DNA from: Lachnospiraceae bacterium MC2017
GTDB taxonomy: Bacteria > Bacillota > Clostridia > Lachnospirales > Lachnospiraceae
DNA: 35,835 bases
NCBI GenBank assembly: GCA_000701625.1
Contig: JNJK01000040.1
Location: forward strand, 1-35,835
Direction: 5' to 3'
Made by a program: the position numbers and the translations under genes. Shown here in pieces: positions 32,427-35,835 of this stretch (positions within the stretch are counted from its first letter, which is position 1; each line of letters starts with the position of its first letter). Below the pieces are notes generated by a model. The model made no database searches, was not told the origin of the DNA, and worked only from the letters and a program-made list of their open reading frames with translations.

Positions 32427-33449
32427 ATGACACAGGAGAACAATATCGTCAGGATGGTTCATATGGGAAAAACTTTCCATACAGATTCGGGCGATGTGAA
32501 GGCTCTCGACGATATCAATCTTGATATAAAAGAAGGAAGCATTCAAGGAATAATAGGCCTTTCCGGAGCAGGAAAGTCGACACTGGTAAGGTGTATAAAT
32601 TATCTGGAGATACCAACCACAGGACAGGTACTTTTTGAAGGCAGGTCACTGGGTGATATGACTGCCGCAGAAGTACGTGAGGCAAGGAAAAAGATGGGAA
32701 TGATCTTTCAGCAGTTCAATCTGCTGGATCAGAGAAATCTTTTGAAAAATGTAACATTCCCATTGGAAATATCCGGAGTTGATAAGAAAACAGCAAATGC
32801 AAGAGCGCTGGAACTCCTAAAACTTGTCGGCTTGGAGGATCGTGTAAAGAATTATCCGTCACAACTTTCGGGCGGACAGAAGCAGAGAGTAGCGATAGCG
32901 CGTGCTCTTGCAACAAATCCAAAGGTGCTGCTTTGTGATGAAGCAACCAGTGCACTTGATCCGAAGACTACAGGGCAGATACTTGATCTGTTGAAAAAGA
33001 TCAATCGGGAAATGGGAGTAACGGTGATCGTTATTACGCATCAGATGTCAGTTATAGAGGCAATTTGTGATTCTGTTGCGATAATAGATCATAGTCATAT
33101 AGCAGAAAGTGGTCCGGTATCGGAAATATTTGCAAATCCAAAGACAGAAATAGGTCGAAAACTGATCCTCGGAGATGGAAATGCTGATTCAACACCGGTA
33201 TCTTTTGGAGACAGCACAAATCGAAAGATACGTATAGTATTTGATGGATTGTCTGCATATAAACCGGTCATTTCGGAAATGACACTGGCATGTGGTATCC
33301 CTGTAAATATTCTCTTTGCTAATACGAGAGAAGTTGAGGGTAAAGCAGTTGGCCAGATGGTGATCGAGCTTCCGGAAGAACGTACAGAAGCAGACAAGAT
33401 AACAGATTATCTTACAGAGAATACTATAACTTTTGAGGAGGTGCAGTAA
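32427..33449 (+). CDS. metN: Methionine ABC transporter ATP-binding protein
   Basis: 340 residues. It powers methionine import with MetI and MetQ. Walker A is GLSGAGKST, the Q-loop lies in MIFQQFNLL, the signature is LSGGQKQRVAIARAL, Walker B is VLLCDEATSALDP and the H-loop is VIVITHQM. From about residue 265 a C-terminal NIL domain follows (RIVFDGLSAYKPVISEM, ACGIPVNILFANTREVEG). In MetN this domain binds methionine and shuts the transporter when internal methionine is high. AGGAGG precedes the ATG. metI starts 1 base after the stop. Confidence 0.96.
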   Translation: MTQENNIVRMVHMGKTFHTDSGDVKALDDINLDIKEGSIQGIIGLSGAGKSTLVRCINYLEIPTTGQVLFEGRSLGDMTAAEVREARKKMGMIFQQFNLLDQRNLLKNVTFPLEISGVDKKTANARALELLKLVGLEDRVKNYPSQLSGGQKQRVAIARALATNPKVLLCDEATSALDPKTTGQILDLLKKINREMGVTVIVITHQMSVIEAICDSVAIIDHSHIAESGPVSEIFANPKTEIGRKLILGDGNADSTPVSFGDSTNRKIRIVFDGLSAYKPVISEMTLACGIPVNILFANTREVEGKAVGQMVIELPEERTEADKITDYLTENTITFEEVQ

Positions 33450-33450
33450 T

Positions 33451-34113
33451 ATGGATGCATCATCGATCAGTATGTACTTAAAGGAATCATGGGCTACGAT
33501 CTATATGACACTTATATCCAGTGCGGTTTCGTATCTCATAGGAATTCCGTTAGGAGTGATCCTCGTCGTAACAGATAAAGATGGGATAGCACCGTGTAAA
33601 CCCGTTCATACGGTGCTTGGGATTTTTATAAATATATTCAGGTCTATTCCGTTTTTGATCCTGTTGGTAATGGTTCTGCCCGTTACAAAGTTTATCGTTC
33701 ATACGACGCTTGGTCCGACAGCGATCATACCACCGCTTATTTTTGCATCGGCACCATACATTGGCAGGATGGTAGAGTCCTCTTTGAAAGAGGTAAGCGC
33801 CGGTGTAATAGAGGCAGCAAAATCAATGGGGGCTACAAACTGGCAGATTATCTGTAAAGTGCTTCTTCCTGAGGCGCGTCCGAGCCTGCTCGTTGGAGCT
33901 GCAATTTGTATCACAACTATTCTCAGCTATTCGGCGATGGCAGGATTTGTAGGCGGAGGCGGTCTCGGTGCAATCGCATTGAATTACGGATATTACAGAT
34001 ACCAGACGGATATTATGATGATATCGGTGATCATCCTTGTTGTTCTGGTTCAGATCATACAGGAATTTTGGATGCGTCTCGCAAGAGCAACAGATAAAAG
34101 AGCTAGAAGTTAA
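33451..34113 (+). CDS. metI: Methionine ABC transporter permease
   Basis: 220 residues from the ATG at 33451, which has GAGGAGGTG upstream; a frame opening earlier at 33433 overlaps metN and is less likely. Five membrane helices are expected. The EAA coupling loop that docks onto MetN is EAAKSMGATNWQIICKVLLPEA. The sequence GGGGLGAIALNYGYYRYQ is typical of MetI. It lies between metN and metQ as in known methionine uptake operons. Confidence 0.96.
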   Translation: MDASSISMYLKESWATIYMTLISSAVSYLIGIPLGVILVVTDKDGIAPCKPVHTVLGIFINIFRSIPFLILLVMVLPVTKFIVHTTLGPTAIIPPLIFASAPYIGRMVESSLKEVSAGVIEAAKSMGATNWQIICKVLLPEARPSLLVGAAICITTILSYSAMAGFVGGGGLGAIALNYGYYRYQTDIMMISVIILVVLVQIIQEFWMRLARATDKRARS

Positions 34114-34225
34114 AAAACAATAGTTATGCAATGCATCGAAAGGTGCTATTACATAAAAGGTAACATGTTGGCAAAAAGACATCCAACAGTGGAAAGTCAG
34201 TAGGGTATTAAGAGGAGGAATAATT

Positions 34226-35164
34226 ATGAAGAAGAGTTTTGCAGTAACACTCGCTGCTGTACTTGCGGCAGCATCACTTTCAGCATGCGGTGCATCAAAT
34301 GCATCTGAACCTGCACCTGCGGCATCAACAGAAGCAGCCGCTTCAGAAGCTGCATCTGAGGCTGGCGCGACAGAGACAGCTGCATCAGTAGAAACAACAG
34401 AGGCAGCTGCCGGAGATATCACACCTCTTGCGGAGTCGGTAGATATCAAGATCGGAGCATCAGCAAGCCCTCATGCGGAAATCCTTGAAGCAGCAAAGGA
34501 TCAGCTTGCCGCAGCAGGAATAAACGTAGAAATCGTTACATATAATGATTATGTTCAGCCAAACCTGGCAGTGGATCAGGGTGAACTGGATGCGAACTAT
34601 TTCCAGCACCAGCCATATCTCGATGACTTCAATGAAGAGCATGGTACAAAAATTGTATCTGTTGGAAAGATCCACTATGAGCCGTTTGGTTTATACGCAG
34701 GAAAGTCAAAGGATCTGAACAACATTGCAGATGGCGCACAGATCGCTGTTCCAAATGATACAACCAACGAGGCACGTGCACTTCAGCTTCTTCAGGATAA
34801 CGGGATCATTACATTGAAGGATGGCGTAGGCCTTGAAGCAACTAAGCAGGATATTGTGGAAAATCCTCATAATATCGATATCCTTGAGGTAGAGGCAGCA
34901 CAGATTCCCAGATCTATCGATTCTGTTGACTATGCTTGCATGAACGGAAATTATGCAATTGAGGCAGGATTTAAGCCTTCAGATGCACTTGTACAGGAAA
35001 ATCCTGATTCTGATGCAGCTCAGACATTTGGTAATGTTGTAGCAGTCTCCGATGCAAATAAGGATTCTGAATGGGCAGCTAAACTTGTAGAAGTACTTCA
35101 TTCAGCAGAGATTGAGAAGTACATCAATGATACCTATGAGGGTGGTGTAATTCCGGTACAGTAA
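34226..35164 (+). CDS. metQ: Methionine-binding lipoprotein
   Basis: 312 residues. A lipoprotein signal peptide ends in the lipobox LSAC with Cys21. An Ala/Ser/Glu-rich linker of about 45 residues (AASEAASEAGATETAASVET) follows, longer than usual, and probably spaces the domain from the membrane through the cell wall. The mature NlpA/MetQ domain starts near DIKIGASASPHAEIL and includes LDANYFQHQPYLDDFN and AVPNDTTNEARALQLL. It delivers methionine to MetNI. AGGAGG precedes the ATG. A terminator follows. Confidence 0.95.
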   Translation: MKKSFAVTLAAVLAAASLSACGASNASEPAPAASTEAAASEAASEAGATETAASVETTEAAAGDITPLAESVDIKIGASASPHAEILEAAKDQLAAAGINVEIVTYNDYVQPNLAVDQGELDANYFQHQPYLDDFNEEHGTKIVSVGKIHYEPFGLYAGKSKDLNNIADGAQIAVPNDTTNEARALQLLQDNGIITLKDGVGLEATKQDIVENPHNIDILEVEAAQIPRSIDSVDYACMNGNYAIEAGFKPSDALVQENPDSDAAQTFGNVVAVSDANKDSEWAAKLVEVLHSAEIEKYINDTYEGGVIPVQ

Positions 35165-35183
35165 AAAATATTGTGATCATAGG

Positions 35184-35219
35184 GGCTGACGTTGGGAGAT
35201 GTATCCGGCGTCAGCCTTT
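35184..35219 (+). terminator. Terminator after metQ
   Basis: GGCTGACG (35184-35191) pairs with CGTCAGCC (35209-35216), followed by a short TTT. Confidence 0.75.
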
Positions 35220-35244
35220 AACTTTGGAACGTATATAAACTTGT

Positions 35245-35292
35245 AAAAATGATGTAAGGTGTAAAGGACATTTAAACCTTACATCATTTTTT
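35245..35292. terminator. Strong bidirectional terminator before the rRNA operon
   Basis: A perfect 16-base stem: AAAAATGATGTAAGGT (35245-35260) with ACCTTACATCATTTTT (35276-35291), loop 15 bases. It has A and T tails, so it stops transcription in both directions and insulates the rRNA promoter. Confidence 0.88.
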
Positions 35293-35400
35293 GTATTTTC
35301 ATAAAAACATGAATATAGAACGAATGTTGAGAATAAAAACGTTTTCTACGATGTATAAAAAACCATTGAAAGAAAAAAGTAATTTTTGTAAAAAAAATGG

Positions 35401-35429
35401 TTGACGGGTTAATTAACAGGTGATATTAT
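35401..35429 (+). promoter_or_regulatory. rRNA operon promoter
   Basis: TTGACG (35401-35406) and TATTAT (35424-35429) spaced by 17 bases. The upstream 50 bases are rich in A- and T-tracts, as in UP elements of rRNA promoters. Confidence 0.8.
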
Positions 35430-35435
35430 ATCACT

Positions 35436-35663
35436 TGTCGCCGCGAGCGGCAGCGAACAAAACAGCTCGCAAGCCCAGTAACCAAGCGGATCGACAGAAC
35501 TGAACCTTGACAAACAAACAGCAATGCAACCCTGAAAATTCAGATGAGAAATTTCAGAAATGCAAAAATAAACTCTGGATCAGAGAGATCTGATTCACAG
35601 TAAATAACGGTAATTAAGAAACGCGAAGCGAAAGCTAGCTTGTCTTGAAAACCGGATCAAACT
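35436..35663 (+). other. rRNA leader
   Basis: About 228 transcribed bases before 16S. A hairpin GCCGC-GA-GCGGC (35440-35451) lies right at the 5' end. A TTGACA at 35507 has no -10 box at the proper distance. The part nearest 16S probably pairs with sequence after the 16S gene for RNase III processing; that partner is outside the window. Confidence 0.6.

Positions 35664-35835
<172 letters not shown>

Noticed and set aside
33823-34449. 208-codon minus-strand frame across metI and metQ
   Set aside because: Its Ala-rich part is the complement of the low-complexity metQ linker, and it spans two real genes.
35507-35512. Second rRNA promoter (TTGACA in the leader)
   Set aside because: No -10 box lies 15-19 bases downstream.

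Overview
The window looks like chromosomal DNA from a low-GC Firmicute of the family Lachnospiraceae, probably close to Butyrivibrio or Pseudobutyrivibrio. The basis is the start of a 16S rRNA gene at the right edge, which reads like rumen and gut Lachnospiraceae 16S. Strong AGGAGG-type ribosome binding sites, TTGACA/TATAAT promoters and the gene content agree. The genus is an inference from memory of 16S signatures, not from a search.

Region 1 (1-10045) is a decaying accessory island. It begins with an IS4-family transposase that runs off the left edge. It then holds several copies and remnants of a PD-(D/E)XK nuclease-like family with coiled-coil tails, an XRE repressor, a DUF4258/YgiT-type toxin-antitoxin pair, a truncated Schlafen/HATPase_c_4-type ATPase, an AbiEi/AbiEii toxin-antitoxin pair and a choloylglycine-hydrolase-family gene. 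A short perfect palindrome, GGGGTCAGACCCC, with flanking conserved bases recurs five times (one copy is degenerate), repeatedly at places where unrelated gene fragments are joined. One block (1658-3969) reappears at 7752-8455 with two internal deletions.

Region 2 (10069-24266) is a cell-surface polysaccharide locus. It holds glmS (glucosamine-6-phosphate supply), a GT2 glycosyltransferase, a large HAD-domain protein, a very large protein of about 1921 residues, a Wzz-type chain-length protein and a second O-antigen ligase/polymerase. The large protein fuses a Wzx-type flippase, a polytopic polymerase-like segment, an extracytoplasmic region and twenty-one exact 32-residue YD/RHS-like repeats. 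It is the most unusual object in the window. A likely reading is that export, polymerisation and surface display of one polymer are physically coupled.

Region 3 (24302-27377) encodes a GH13 glycosidase and a GH32 beta-fructosidase, both apparently cytoplasmic. A LacI-type operator-like palindrome lies between them.

Region 4 (27424-32235) is on the minus strand. It holds a panD-panC pantothenate operon with a long structured leader, a sodium-dependent SNF/NSS transporter, a two-domain hemerythrin and a HAD phosphatase.

Region 5 (32427-35835) is a metNIQ methionine ABC transporter operon, a pair of terminators, and the promoter, leader and first about 170 bases of an rRNA operon.
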